The notes under the pieces: model-generated | The model's input: only the letters and a program-made list of their open reading frames with translations | Told to the model about the DNA's origin: nothing | The model's database searches: none | Shown here: in pieces, positions 18,983 to 26,913 of the stretch | Position numbering within the stretch: position 1 is the stretch's first letter | Layout: the number at the start of each line of letters is the position of its first letter | NCBI RefSeq assembly: GCF_018403185.1 | Contig: NZ_BOSE01000007.1 | Location: 62,001 to 126,000, forward strand | DNA length: 64,000 nucleotides | Source of the DNA: Paenibacillus montaniterrae | GTDB taxonomy: Bacteria > Bacillota > Bacilli > Paenibacillales > Paenibacillaceae | Reading direction: 5' to 3' | Translations under genes and position numbers: made by a program

Positions 18983-19585
18983 TCATTTGAACCAGCCTTT
19001 TTCTTTGAAACGCGTTATTGCCTCAATCCTATTACTCACTCCGAGCTTTTCCAATATCGTTGAGATATAGTTTCGTACTGTACCCGTGGACAAAAACAGC
19101 TCGCTGGCGATTTCCTTCGTGTTTTTCCCGTCAGCAACTAGCCCTAGCACCTCCTGCTCACGCTCGGTAAGCGGATTGTCCCCACCACTGTAGGCTTCGT
19201 CCATCAGCTCGGCATCGTAGATGCGCTTGCCTTCCATGACGCTGCGAATTGATGTTGCCAGTTCCTCAGAAGGGCTATCCTTCAGCAGATAGCCGAATAC
19301 TCCTGCTTTCATCGCCCGCTCAAAATAGCCAGCTCTGGCAAAGGTCGTTAAAATGATCACTTTGCAGTCGCTGCCCTTCAGTTCCTCGGCTGCTTCCAGC
19401 CCGCTCTTGATCGGCATTTCAATATCCATAATACACACATCAGGCTTCAACTGCTCAACAAGCTGCAAAGCTTCTTCACCATTAGAGGCTTTGCCAACAA
19501 CCTGCATATCATCCTCGAGATCAATAAGCGAGGCCAGCGCCCCCAGCAGCATGCGTTGATCCTCTGCAATAACAATATTTATCAT
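18983..19585 (-). CDS. desR: DesR, NarL/LuxR-type response regulator of membrane fluidity
   Basis: 200 residues. Receiver domain with phospho-Asp54 in PDVCIMDIEMP, Thr in VIILTTFAR and Lys in YLLKDSPSEEL; C-terminal LuxR helix-turn-helix PLTEREQEVLGLVADGKNTK followed by EIASELFLSTGTVRNYIS. The sequence is close to Bacillus subtilis DesR through most of its length (MLLGAL, LEDDMQVVGK, RIEAITRFKEKGWFK). Start overlaps the desK stop by 4 bp. On cooling, phosphorylated DesR should activate the desaturase gene des at 21242-22270. Confidence 0.96.
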   Translation of the reverse strand: MINIVIAEDQRMLLGALASLIDLEDDMQVVGKASNGEEALQLVEQLKPDVCIMDIEMPIKSGLEAAEELKGSDCKVIILTTFARAGYFERAMKAGVFGYLLKDSPSEELATSIRSVMEGKRIYDAELMDEAYSGGDNPLTEREQEVLGLVADGKNTKEIASELFLSTGTVRNYISTILEKLGVSNRIEAITRFKEKGWFK

Positions 19586-20718
19586 GTTATCGACTCCTTC
19601 ATAGGCTGGCGAACTGCATTTGGTACTGCTATATGCAAGCTTGTACCGTTGTCGCCAGAAATCATGAGTGTTCCATTAACAAATTCCAAGCGCTCTTTCA
19701 TACCTCGCAGCCCGTTGCCGCTTTTTCTATCCTGCTTGTCGCCTAAACCAATACCGTTATCCTCGACCGTCAAATGCACCTCATCGGCGGTAACCTCAAT
19801 CGCAATGCGACAGCGCGTAGCTTCACTATGCTTCACTACATTCGTTACGGCTTCCTTCATGCACATGCAAAGCACATTTTCAGCCAGCAGCGCAGTAGAT
19901 TGCAGACGCGGATCGCCTTCCAGCACCAAATCAATTTGAGCAGCAGACAGCATTTGCCGAACATTGTTGACCTCATCCTCTAGGCTTGTGCCGCGCATTT
20001 TTGTAACCAATTCACGCACTTCCTTTAAAGCAATGCGAGCCGTCTGCCTAATGTCCTTAAGCTCTCTTTCTGCTTTATCCAAATCCTTATGCAGCAGCCT
20101 GCCTGCCAAATCGCTTTTAAGCCCGATCAAGCTTAGCTTCTGCCCGACCGTATCATGCAAATCACGCGAAATTCGCTGCCGCTCCTCCAGCTTCACCAGC
20201 TCAGAAATCCGCTTATTGGCATGCTCAAGCTCATCTTCAAGCTGATCCTGCTTCTTCTGATTGTAAGTATTGAAAGGCAACAGAATAACTACAACTAGAC
20301 AGATTAAGATAAACGGAAACTGCGTGAAAAAGATTTGTCTCTGTGTAGCCAGACCGTAGTTGACCGTTATAAAGGTGGTGGCCAAATGAATAATGTACAG
20401 CGTATAAAATCCCGCTTTATTTTTAATATTGCCAATAAAAAATGCAAGAAAGATGGAAAAGTACACATAGCTGAAAACAAGGGTCATAACCATTGAAATT
20501 ACAATTTGCATACTTGTCCATACATATACCGGCCAACCCTTCGACAAAAAGGCCAGCACGTAAAAGATGAAGAACGCTATGATCAGAATCGTCCCTGTTA
20601 CAACCTGCATCGTCGATGACAGGCCGAATATGAAGTAAAACGGCAATATGCAAAAGACCAGCCAAATATACGGCGACAGGCCTGTGCCTTTGTGGAAGGT
20701 TTGGTACCATTTATCCAT
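19582..20718 (-). CDS. desK: DesK, thermosensor histidine kinase
   Basis: 378 residues. Residues 1-150 hold four to five membrane segments that act as the bilayer-thickness sensor in DesK. Then a short coiled coil (DQLEDELEHANKRISELVKL), the HisKA_3 motif RQRISRDLHDTVGQKLSLIG with the phospho-acceptor His at about 188, and HATPase_c (LTVEDNGIGLG, GNGLRGMKERLEF). Start ATG behind GGGGGG. Its ribosome site follows directly on the right end of LSR array 2, so this array lies in the desK leader if des-desK are co-transcribed. Confidence 0.96.
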   Translation of the reverse strand: MDKWYQTFHKGTGLSPYIWLVFCILPFYFIFGLSSTMQVVTGTILIIAFFIFYVLAFLSKGWPVYVWTSMQIVISMVMTLVFSYVYFSIFLAFFIGNIKNKAGFYTLYIIHLATTFITVNYGLATQRQIFFTQFPFILICLVVVILLPFNTYNQKKQDQLEDELEHANKRISELVKLEERQRISRDLHDTVGQKLSLIGLKSDLAGRLLHKDLDKAERELKDIRQTARIALKEVRELVTKMRGTSLEDEVNNVRQMLSAAQIDLVLEGDPRLQSTALLAENVLCMCMKEAVTNVVKHSEATRCRIAIEVTADEVHLTVEDNGIGLGDKQDRKSGNGLRGMKERLEFVNGTLMISGDNGTSLHIAVPNAVRQPMKESIT

Positions 20719-20737
20719 ACAAGCCCCCCTAGAGGTA

Positions 20738-21089
20738 GTTTAAAAAGACGGACTTTGATGACGATGATTTGCTACGTAGCTTAGTCGGCGGCGAATATGT
20801 CACGCTACCGAGGGCTCCGGTGCTCACGTAGGTCTATCTACGCTGCGCTCCTCGCCCTCTAGTATCGTGCCATCTTCTTGGTCCTGAAAGCCCGGCTTTT
20901 TAAACCTCATTATTGGAAATTTAAAAAGCCGGACTTTGATGACGATGATTTGCTACATAGCTTAGTCGGCGGCGAATATGTCACGCTACCGAGGGCTCCG
21001 GTGCTCACGTAGGTCTATCTACGCTGCGCTCCTCGCCCTCTAGTATCGTGCCATCTTCTTGGTCCTGAAAGCCCGCCCTTTGAAGTTTA
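20738..21089 (-). repeat. LSR array 2 (two copies, reverse orientation)
   Basis: Copies at 20738-20905 and about 20919-21089, reading on the minus strand. Inner stem on the minus strand is GAGGGC with GCCCTC; terminal arms GTTTAAAAAGCCGGGCTTT and AAAGTCCGTCTTTTTAAAC pair with one mismatch. The two copies are almost identical to each other, unlike copies in other arrays, so duplication was local and recent. They lie between des and desK, in the same direction as these genes, with the right end 19 bp before the desK start. Confidence 0.9.
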
Positions 21090-21160
21090 AGTTGTTGTTT
21101 TTAGTGTATCATAGATAAGCTGCTTCGTCCGTATTAAGCTGTTTTTGCTTAGCTACAAAG

Positions 21161-21206
21161 CAAGGGGTTTCTCGTCGGTCATCTGATGACCTTGAGATTC
21201 CCCTTG
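21161..21206 (-). terminator. Hairpin after des
   Basis: CAAGGGG pairs with CCCCTTG, TCTC with GAGA and GGTCATC with GATGACC, giving a long hairpin 36 bp after the des stop. No strong T-run follows on the minus strand, so it may be an attenuating terminator that lets some des transcripts read into desKR. Confidence 0.6.
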
Positions 21207-21241
21207 TTTATTGCTATGCAGCTATTTTAATCTAATGCTTT

Positions 21242-22270
21242 TCAGCTTGCTTTATCGATCGCTAGTGTTTGTTTTGCAGCTAGAAGTCTGCCTTCGCGAA
21301 AGCTGACAAAGCGTTTTGTCTGCTCATCCCAAAGTGCTACTTTCAATGATAGCAAGCTTTCCTTCAAGCCAATGGTTGTGGCTTTATGCAGTGGAGGAGT
21401 CTCCTCATGCGCGTCCTGCAAGTAATAGTTCGGTACTTTAGGGCTCAAATGATGCACATGGTGGTAGCCGATATTGCCAGTCAGCCATTGCAGCAGCTTA
21501 GGCAAGCGATAGAAGGAGCTGCCTTCTACTGCAGCATGCACATAGCTCCATTCTTCATTATGCTCAAAGTAGGAATCTTCAAACTGATGCTGTACGTAAA
21601 ACAACCATATGCCAAGTGCCCCTGAAATATAGAAGGCTGGCAATTGAATCAGCAGCAGAGCCTTCCAGCCGACAAGCAGAAGCAGAATCCCATACATCGC
21701 TACAATTAACACATTCATCAAATACGTGTTAAGACGCTCCTTGCGTTTTGCTCCCTTGCGATTAAAGCGGTATTGAATTAAAAACACATAAAACGGGCCA
21801 AGTACAAACATCACAAACGGATTGCGGTACAAGCGATAGCGTAAACGCTGGAATTTGGATGCTTCCTCATACTCCGCTACCGTCATAATCCATAAATCGC
21901 CTACGCCGCGCTTGTCAAGATTGCTGCTCGTTGCGTGGTGAATCGCATGCGAGTTTTTCCACTGCAGATAAGGAACATGGGTAATAGTTCCGGTTATAAT
22001 ACCTACAATATCATTGGCACGCTTGCTGCTAAAAAACGATCCGTGACAGCAATCATGAAAAATGATAAAGGTGCGAATAATGAAAAATCCGCTAACAATT
22101 GCTAATGGTAATGCCAACCAATACGAGATTGACAAGCTGAAATAAGCAGCAGCCCATAAAGCAACAAGCGGAATTAGTGTATTGCATAATTGTCCAATAC
22201 TAATGGACTTCGTTGTTTTCTCAAATTTCTGCACGCTTTTGCGAAGCTGCAGCTGCCTAGGGTCTTGCAT
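21242..22270 (-). CDS. des: Phospholipid fatty-acid desaturase (Des-like)
   Basis: 342 residues with four membrane segments and the three His boxes of membrane desaturases: HDCCH (about 73), HAIHH (about 110) and HHVHH (about 273). Start ATG behind GGAGAGGGAGCTT. In Bacillus subtilis, Des introduces cis double bonds at delta-5 into existing phospholipids after cold shock and is controlled by DesK-DesR, whose genes follow here in the same order. Promoter elements matching that control are at 22348-22422. Confidence 0.95.
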   Translation of the reverse strand: MQDPRQLQLRKSVQKFEKTTKSISIGQLCNTLIPLVALWAAAYFSLSISYWLALPLAIVSGFFIIRTFIIFHDCCHGSFFSSKRANDIVGIITGTITHVPYLQWKNSHAIHHATSSNLDKRGVGDLWIMTVAEYEEASKFQRLRYRLYRNPFVMFVLGPFYVFLIQYRFNRKGAKRKERLNTYLMNVLIVAMYGILLLLVGWKALLLIQLPAFYISGALGIWLFYVQHQFEDSYFEHNEEWSYVHAAVEGSSFYRLPKLLQWLTGNIGYHHVHHLSPKVPNYYLQDAHEETPPLHKATTIGLKESLLSLKVALWDEQTKRFVSFREGRLLAAKQTLAIDKAS

Positions 22271-22347
22271 AAGCTCCCTCTCCTTTAGTTTGCAGCAGCC
22301 AAAGCTTAAGCAGCTACAAAGATGTAATCGTTCCTGTTAATAATATA

Positions 22348-22376
22348 ATTGTAACTGCTTTCTCATCCAGTTGTAA
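22348..22376 (-). promoter_or_regulatory. des promoter (SigA type)
   Basis: On the minus strand a -35 box TTACAA (22376-22371) and -10 box TACAAT (22353-22348) are 17 bp apart. The weak -35 is what an activator-dependent promoter would show; the DesR dyad lies just upstream. Confidence 0.6.
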
Positions 22377-22390
22377 GTCATAAACGTAAG

Positions 22391-22422
22391 GAAGACGACA
22401 TGACAAATGTCATGTCGTCTTC
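22391..22422. promoter_or_regulatory. Probable DesR-binding dyad upstream of des
   Basis: Perfect 15-bp arms GAAGACGACATGACA and complement around two bases, centred about 65 bp before the expected des start point. Another ATGAC half-site lies in the 14 bp between the dyad and the -35 box. This fits the -77 to -28 DesR-protected region described for Bacillus subtilis Pdes. LSR copy 3a begins at the next base. Confidence 0.65.
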
Positions 22423-23134
22423 AAAAAGAAAACAAGAAGCCTGGGCGCTAGTAGAAAGCGAGGAGCGCAGCGTAGGCACTTACTACGTGAACACCGCAGC
22501 TTTCGCTAGCGTCCAAGATTCGCCGCCGACTAAGCTACAACGCAAAACCGCGTCATCAAAGTCCAGCTTTTTGAACTACCTCTCCAATAAGCGTTCAAAA
22601 AGCTGGGCTTTCAGGACCAAGAAGCTTGGACGCTAGTAGAAAGCGAGGAGCGCAGCGTAGGCAAAAAGCTACGTGAGCACCGCAGCTTTCGCTAGCGTCC
22701 AAGCTTCGCCGCCGACTAAGCTACAACGCAATTACATCGTCATCAAAGTCCAGCTTTTTGAACTACCTCTCCAATAAGCGTTCAAAAAGCTGGGCTTTCA
22801 GGACCAAGAAGCTTGGACGCTAGTAGAAAATGAGGAGCGCAGCGTAGGCACTTACTACGTGAGCACCGGAATTTTCGCTAGCGTCCAAGATTCGCCGCCG
22901 ACTAAGCTACAACGAACAACATCGTCATCAAAGTCCAGCTTTTTGAACTACCTCTCCAATAAGCGTTCAAAAAGCTGGGCTTTCAGGACCAAGAATATGG
23001 CACGATACTAGAAAGCGAGGAGCGCAGCGTAGGCCAATTGCTACGTGAGCACCGCAGCTTTCGGTAGCGTGACATATTCGCCGCCGACTAAGCTACAACG
23101 AACAACATCGTCATCAAAGTCCAGCTTTTTGGAC
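22423..23134 (+). repeat. LSR array 3 (four copies)
   Basis: Copies at 22423-22576 (left arm lost), 22593-22763, 22780-22948 and 22965-23134. Period about 186 bp with identical linkers (TACCTCTCCAATAAGC). Arms GTTCAAAAAGCTGGGCTTT and AAAGTCCAGCTTTTTGAAC pair with a single G-U. Three copies use the GAAGCTTGGACGCTAG/CTAGCGTCCAAGCTTC stem; the last uses the GGCACGATACTAG/GGTAGCGTGAC version. The array fills the gap between the des operator and the ampS stop, its right end 5 bp from that stop. Confidence 0.92.
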
Positions 23135-23139
23135 TTCCG

Positions 23140-24375
23140 CTAAAATGCCCATTCACCTTTGCGGAATACGGGGACAACCCCCCCATCCGCTTGAATCCCG
23201 TCAATGTCCATTTCTGCTGAGCCAATCATAAAGTCATTATGCGTAATGCTTTCGTTGACGCCATGGGCTGCCAGCTCCTCTGGCGACATTTGCTTGCCGC
23301 CTTCAATGTTGAAGGCATAGCCGCTGCCAATTGCCAAATGGTTGGACGCATTTTCGTCAAACAGCGTGTTGAAGAACAGTATGCCCGACTGTGAAATCGG
23401 CGAGCGATGCGGCACGAGCGCCACTTCGCCCAAATAATGCGAGCCTTCATCAATTTCGATCAGCTTCGCCAAAAATTCCTCGCCTTGCTTTGCTTCATAG
23501 GCTACTATGCGCCCATTTTCAAATGTAATTTTGAACTCATCGATTACATTTCCGCCATAGCTAAGCGGCTTGGTGCTCGATACATAGCCGTTGGTACCGT
23601 CACGGTAAGGGACAGTAAATACTTCCTCTGTCGGCATGTTCGCCATAAAGATATGTCCCTGCGCATTTTCACTGCCAGCCGATACCCATACATGCTTGTC
23701 ATCAAGCTCAATCGTCAGGTCCGTGCCTGGCGCGCGATAATGCAGCTTTTTGAAGCGATAGTTGTTGAGCGCCACTGCCTTTTCGTGCAAATTAACGTTG
23801 TGCTGCTGCCAAGCTGCGATCGGGTCTGGCGTGTCCAGACGAACAGCCTTGAAAATTGCATCCCACAGCAACGCAACGGCTTCCTCCTCGGAAGCTTGCG
23901 GGAACACCTTTTTCGCCCATTCAGCTCCTGCTGCCGCTACAACGGTCCAGCTTACTTTATCAGATTGAATGGCACGTCTAAATTCAACAAGCTTCGTGCC
24001 TGACGCTTTTTGGAAAGCTGAAATGCGGTTTGAATCAATTCCTTTCAGCAAATCAGGGCTCGACGACACAAGCGAAACGAATGCTGCGTTGTTGTCTACA
24101 AACTCCTTACGTTTGTCAGCCTCCCAGTCAGGAAAGTAGCTGAAAATTTCCTCTGCCGCCTTTGTATACTTTAAGCGGGACAATTTATCGTCAATCCAGT
24201 CGACGTGAACATTGCTTGCTCCCGCCTCATAGGCTTCTTCAGCAATCAAACGAACAAGCTCCGCCTGATCCACTGCCCCCGTTACAAATACCGGCTGTCC
24301 CGGCTGCACATTAACGCCAACCTGAACAATAAGCTTCGCATACTTCTGCAACTGCGCTTTCCAATCCATTGTCAT
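23140..24375 (-). CDS. ampS: M29-family metal aminopeptidase (AmpS-like)
   Basis: 411 residues, the usual length for thermophilic-aminopeptidase-T/AmpS family M29. Conserved features include the N-terminal YAKLIVQVGVNVQPGQPVFV, the metal-ligand region EVALVPHRSPISQSGILFFN, LFDENASNHLAIGSGY and the terminal NESITHNDFMIGSAEMDIDG, with Glu, His and Asp positions intact. Cytoplasmic, removes N-terminal residues from peptides using two Co/Zn ions. Start ATG behind AAAGGAG. Monocistronic; downstream is LSR array 3. Confidence 0.95.
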   Translation of the reverse strand: MTMDWKAQLQKYAKLIVQVGVNVQPGQPVFVTGAVDQAELVRLIAEEAYEAGASNVHVDWIDDKLSRLKYTKAAEEIFSYFPDWEADKRKEFVDNNAAFVSLVSSSPDLLKGIDSNRISAFQKASGTKLVEFRRAIQSDKVSWTVVAAAGAEWAKKVFPQASEEEAVALLWDAIFKAVRLDTPDPIAAWQQHNVNLHEKAVALNNYRFKKLHYRAPGTDLTIELDDKHVWVSAGSENAQGHIFMANMPTEEVFTVPYRDGTNGYVSSTKPLSYGGNVIDEFKITFENGRIVAYEAKQGEEFLAKLIEIDEGSHYLGEVALVPHRSPISQSGILFFNTLFDENASNHLAIGSGYAFNIEGGKQMSPEELAAHGVNESITHNDFMIGSAEMDIDGIQADGGVVPVFRKGEWAF

Positions 24376-24530
24376 ATGTACATCTCCTTTAAAATCAGAT
24401 CATTACCACGTTTTAGTATGATCAACAGCTGACCTCTCTATTATAGCACTGATTAAATCTGCAATGCAGCTTCTTCGTAAATGCACGCTCTTTGCTTACA
24501 GCAGCGCAAGTTATTAGACTTAAGCTTATA

Positions 24531-24567
24531 ATATTCCTTGACAGGAATATTCCTGTTGAGGTATATT
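24531..24567 (+). promoter_or_regulatory. Promoter with overlapping operator palindromes for the ArsR gene
   Basis: TTGACA (24538-24543) and TATATT (24562-24567) are 18 bp apart. Two palindromes overlap it: ATATTCC-TTGACA-GGAATAT (24531-24550) and the perfect ACAGGAATATTCCTGT (24541-24556). Alternating half-sites across the -35 and spacer suggest autorepression by the ArsR-type product. Confidence 0.7.
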
Positions 24568-24613
24568 GTAAATGTAAGCAAGAGGCACTGCTAAAACGAG
24601 GTGATGGCACCGA

Positions 24614-24943
24614 ATGACGAATAACACAACGACATTTAGCGCTCTGGCAGAGCCCAACCGATTACGCATCGTGGATTTACTGGCGGGAGGCCCCCTATCC
24701 GTGGGCGAGATCGCGAAAAGTCTGCAACTAAGGCAGCCTCAAGCGTCCAAACATTTGCGCGTCCTATTGGAAGCCGGCCTGGTGGAAGTCGAAGCGGAAG
24801 CAAATCGGCGGAACTACAAGCTTCGAATTGAGCCTTTGAAAGAACTTGATGAATGGTTGGAGCGTTACCGGCGGATCTGGAACGAGCGTTACGACAACTT
24901 AGAGCGATATTTGCAGCAACTGCAAGTGAAGCCAAAAGAATAA
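24614..24943 (+). CDS. ArsR-family transcriptional regulator
   Basis: 109 residues with a winged helix-turn-helix: FSALAEPNRLRIVDLLAGGP, then SVGEIAKSLQLRQPQASKHL (recognition helix) and the wing VEVEAEANRRNYKL. There are no Cys metal ligands, so it belongs to the non-metal SdpR-like group often paired with AHSA1/SRPBCC genes. Start ATG after GAGGTGATGGCACCGA. Followed after 28 bp by the SRPBCC gene on the same transcript; the promoter palindromes indicate self-control. Confidence 0.93.
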   Translation: MTNNTTTFSALAEPNRLRIVDLLAGGPLSVGEIAKSLQLRQPQASKHLRVLLEAGLVEVEAEANRRNYKLRIEPLKELDEWLERYRRIWNERYDNLERYLQQLQVKPKE

Positions 24944-24971
24944 GAACCCAAAATTCGAGGAGGAACAAACA

Positions 24972-25481
24972 ATGACAAATCAAATGTTGAGCAAAGTTGA
25001 AGGAAACGTATTGACTCTGGAGCGCGTTTTTAACGCTCCTCGCGAGCTTGTATTCCAAGCATTCTCCGAAGCCGAGCATCTGAAGCAATGGTGGGGGCCA
25101 AGCGGCTGGTCCATTCCAGTATGCAACGTCGACTTCCGCCCGGGCGGCATCTGGCATTACTGCATGAAGTGCGAAGACAAGGCGCAAGGCGATTTCTACG
25201 GCATGGAGTCTTGGGGTAAAGCTATCTACAAGGCAATCACAACGAACGAGCAGATCGAATACACCGATTACTTCTCCGATAGCGAAGGCAATGTTTCGGC
25301 AGATATGCCTTCAACGAATGTCATCCTACAGTTCGTGGAATTCGAAGGCAAAACAAAGCTAATCAACCAAGCGACTTACGCATCCGCCGAAGCACTGCAA
25401 CAGGTGTTGGATATGGGCATGGAGCAAGGCATCACGGAAACTTGGGATCGTCTGGAAGGGCACCTGCAGAGCGCTCAATAA
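24972..25481 (+). CDS. SRPBCC / AHSA1-domain protein
   Basis: 169 residues. The pattern TLERVFNAPRELVFQAFSEA, LKQWWGP.GW, FRPGGIWHYCM and GTxxxTWDRLEGHL-like end is that of activator of Hsp90 ATPase homologue 1-like proteins, which fold as a hydrophobic-ligand-binding START-like cavity. Co-transcribed with the ArsR regulator; this pair is common in Firmicutes and actinobacteria but its ligand is unknown. Ribosome site CGAGGAGG 8 nt before ATG. Confidence 0.92.
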   Translation: MTNQMLSKVEGNVLTLERVFNAPRELVFQAFSEAEHLKQWWGPSGWSIPVCNVDFRPGGIWHYCMKCEDKAQGDFYGMESWGKAIYKAITTNEQIEYTDYFSDSEGNVSADMPSTNVILQFVEFEGKTKLINQATYASAEALQQVLDMGMEQGITETWDRLEGHLQSAQ

Positions 25482-25551
25482 GTGAAATAATAACCGCATA
25501 CCGGTTTTCATGATGGATAGTTACACTTGAACTAATCAGTCTGTTTTTTCA

Positions 25552-25583
25552 AGGGAGCAAGTCGCCGCGGCGACCTGCTCCCT
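25552..25583 (+). terminator. Strong hairpin after the ArsR-SRPBCC operon
   Basis: AGGGAGCA pairs with TGCTCCCT and encloses the perfect GTCGCCGCGGCGAC. There is no T-run after it on the plus strand, so the terminator call is based on position and stability only. Confidence 0.5.
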
Positions 25584-25709
25584 GTATTGGTTGAACTAAC
25601 GTCTCCCGTTAGTTTCATCTTCAATACTTTATTTTCATGAAACACCCTGCTGCTTGTACGTGAAGCTTCACTGGCACGCTCGGTTAAATCGAGCATTTTG
25701 CATATAAAG

Positions 25710-25740
25710 AAGCCTGTCCTTCACATGGAAAGACAGGCTT
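25710..25740 (-). terminator. Terminator after lplJ-like gene
   Basis: AAGCCTGTC and GACAGGCTT are perfect arms with a 13-base loop, followed on the minus strand by CTTTATATG. Located 35 bp after the stop. Confidence 0.65.
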
Positions 25741-25775
25741 GGCAATTTATCGCTTTATATAATCGGTCAAACGGG

Positions 25776-26765
25776 TTAGAGCAACAGCCCCATCCAATCG
25801 TCCAGCGTAATAGGCCCGAAGTAATATGGAAGATCAAGCTGCTCAGAAACCGCTCGCAGCGCTTGCTCATCATAACGAACGCCGACAAGCTGCTCAGCGA
25901 CTTCGTTGCGATCTCCACGTCCAAAGAAATCGCCATAAATAGCTGCATCCTTTATTACGCCATCCTCAACGTTCAAGCGCACATCAAACGTTCCTGCTCC
26001 TTCAATGCGCTTGCGCTGCTGCATATTAAACTGCGGCGAACGACCGTAGTTCCATTCCCAGCTGCGATAACGCTCGTCCGCCAGCTGATAGACCTTCTTC
26101 CAGTCCTCTTCAGTCAGCTTGTAGCTAGGCACTTCATCATGCCCGGCAAAAATAGAATGCAATATTTTCAAGCGGAACTGCTCGATCGTAAGCGGTTCCC
26201 GTAAAAATTCGGATATGTTGGCTACACGGCTGCGCACCGACTTCGTTGATTTCGAGACATATTTCTCGGCATTCACTTTTAACGCGCTAGCCACATTTTC
26301 CATTTCCGAGTTGAAGAGCAGCGTGCCGTGGCTAATAATTTTTCCACGCGAGTGAAACTGTGCGTTGCCGGAAATTTTGCGTTCGCCCACTTGTATATCA
26401 TTGCGTCCGCTCAGCTCAGCCTCTACACCAAGCTCGCGCAGTGCTGCGACAACAGGCTCGGTAAACTTTTTGAAGTTATGAAATGAAGATCCGTCATCCT
26501 TCATAATAAAGCTGAAATTCAAATTGCCCAAATCATGATAGACTGCACCGCCTCCACTCATGCGGCGAACGATATGGATGCCATGCTGCTTGACGTAATC
26601 GGCGTTGATTTCCTCGACTGTATTTTGGTTTTTACCGATAATAATCGAGGGTTCATTAATGTAAAAAAGAAGATAGTTGTTTTCTGGAAGCTGTCTAAAA
26701 ATATATTCCTCAAGCGCGAGATTAACGGCTGGATCGTGATGCTGCTCATTGCTAACAAATAACAT
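25776..26765 (-). CDS. lplJ: Lipoate-protein ligase (LplJ/LplA-like)
   Basis: 329 residues. The catalytic-domain signature RRMSGGGAVYHDLGNLNFSF, the lipoate-binding SGRNDIQVGERKISGNAQFH with its Lys, and HGTLLFNSEM are conserved; the C-terminal accessory domain follows (about 250-329). It activates free lipoate with ATP and transfers it to E2 or GcvH proteins. Start ATG after AAGGAGG. Monocistronic, divergent from the aldo/keto reductase. Confidence 0.95.
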   Translation of the reverse strand: MLFVSNEQHHDPAVNLALEEYIFRQLPENNYLLFYINEPSIIIGKNQNTVEEINADYVKQHGIHIVRRMSGGGAVYHDLGNLNFSFIMKDDGSSFHNFKKFTEPVVAALRELGVEAELSGRNDIQVGERKISGNAQFHSRGKIISHGTLLFNSEMENVASALKVNAEKYVSKSTKSVRSRVANISEFLREPLTIEQFRLKILHSIFAGHDEVPSYKLTEEDWKKVYQLADERYRSWEWNYGRSPQFNMQQRKRIEGAGTFDVRLNVEDGVIKDAAIYGDFFGRGDRNEVAEQLVGVRYDEQALRAVSEQLDLPYYFGPITLDDWMGLLL

Positions 26766-26913
26766 TTGCTTGATCCTCCTTGTCGACTATTAATTTAGAA
26801 ATTATACCTTTTTTGCTTTGCGCTTTTCAAGCTTATGAGGAAGTGCCATAATAGCGTGTATAGAATCCATAAATTGATAAAGCTGCGGTAAGCAGCAGAT
26901 CGGAGGAAAGCAT

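Noticed and set aside
22400..22636. Recurring reading frames inside LSR copies (also 18290-18478, 42835-43023, 47766-47954)
   Set aside because: They give similar peptides (EERSVG..YV.TA.FASVQDSPP) only because the DNA is repeated. Loop length changes shift the frame between copies, stops occur in most copies and there are no ribosome sites, while base pairing is conserved.
18214..23134. LSR arrays as CRISPR or retron arrays
   Set aside because: Units are about 170 bp with no unique spacers and no cas genes, so not CRISPR. The arm-plus-long-hairpin layout recalls retron msr-msd, but no reverse transcriptase gene is in the window.
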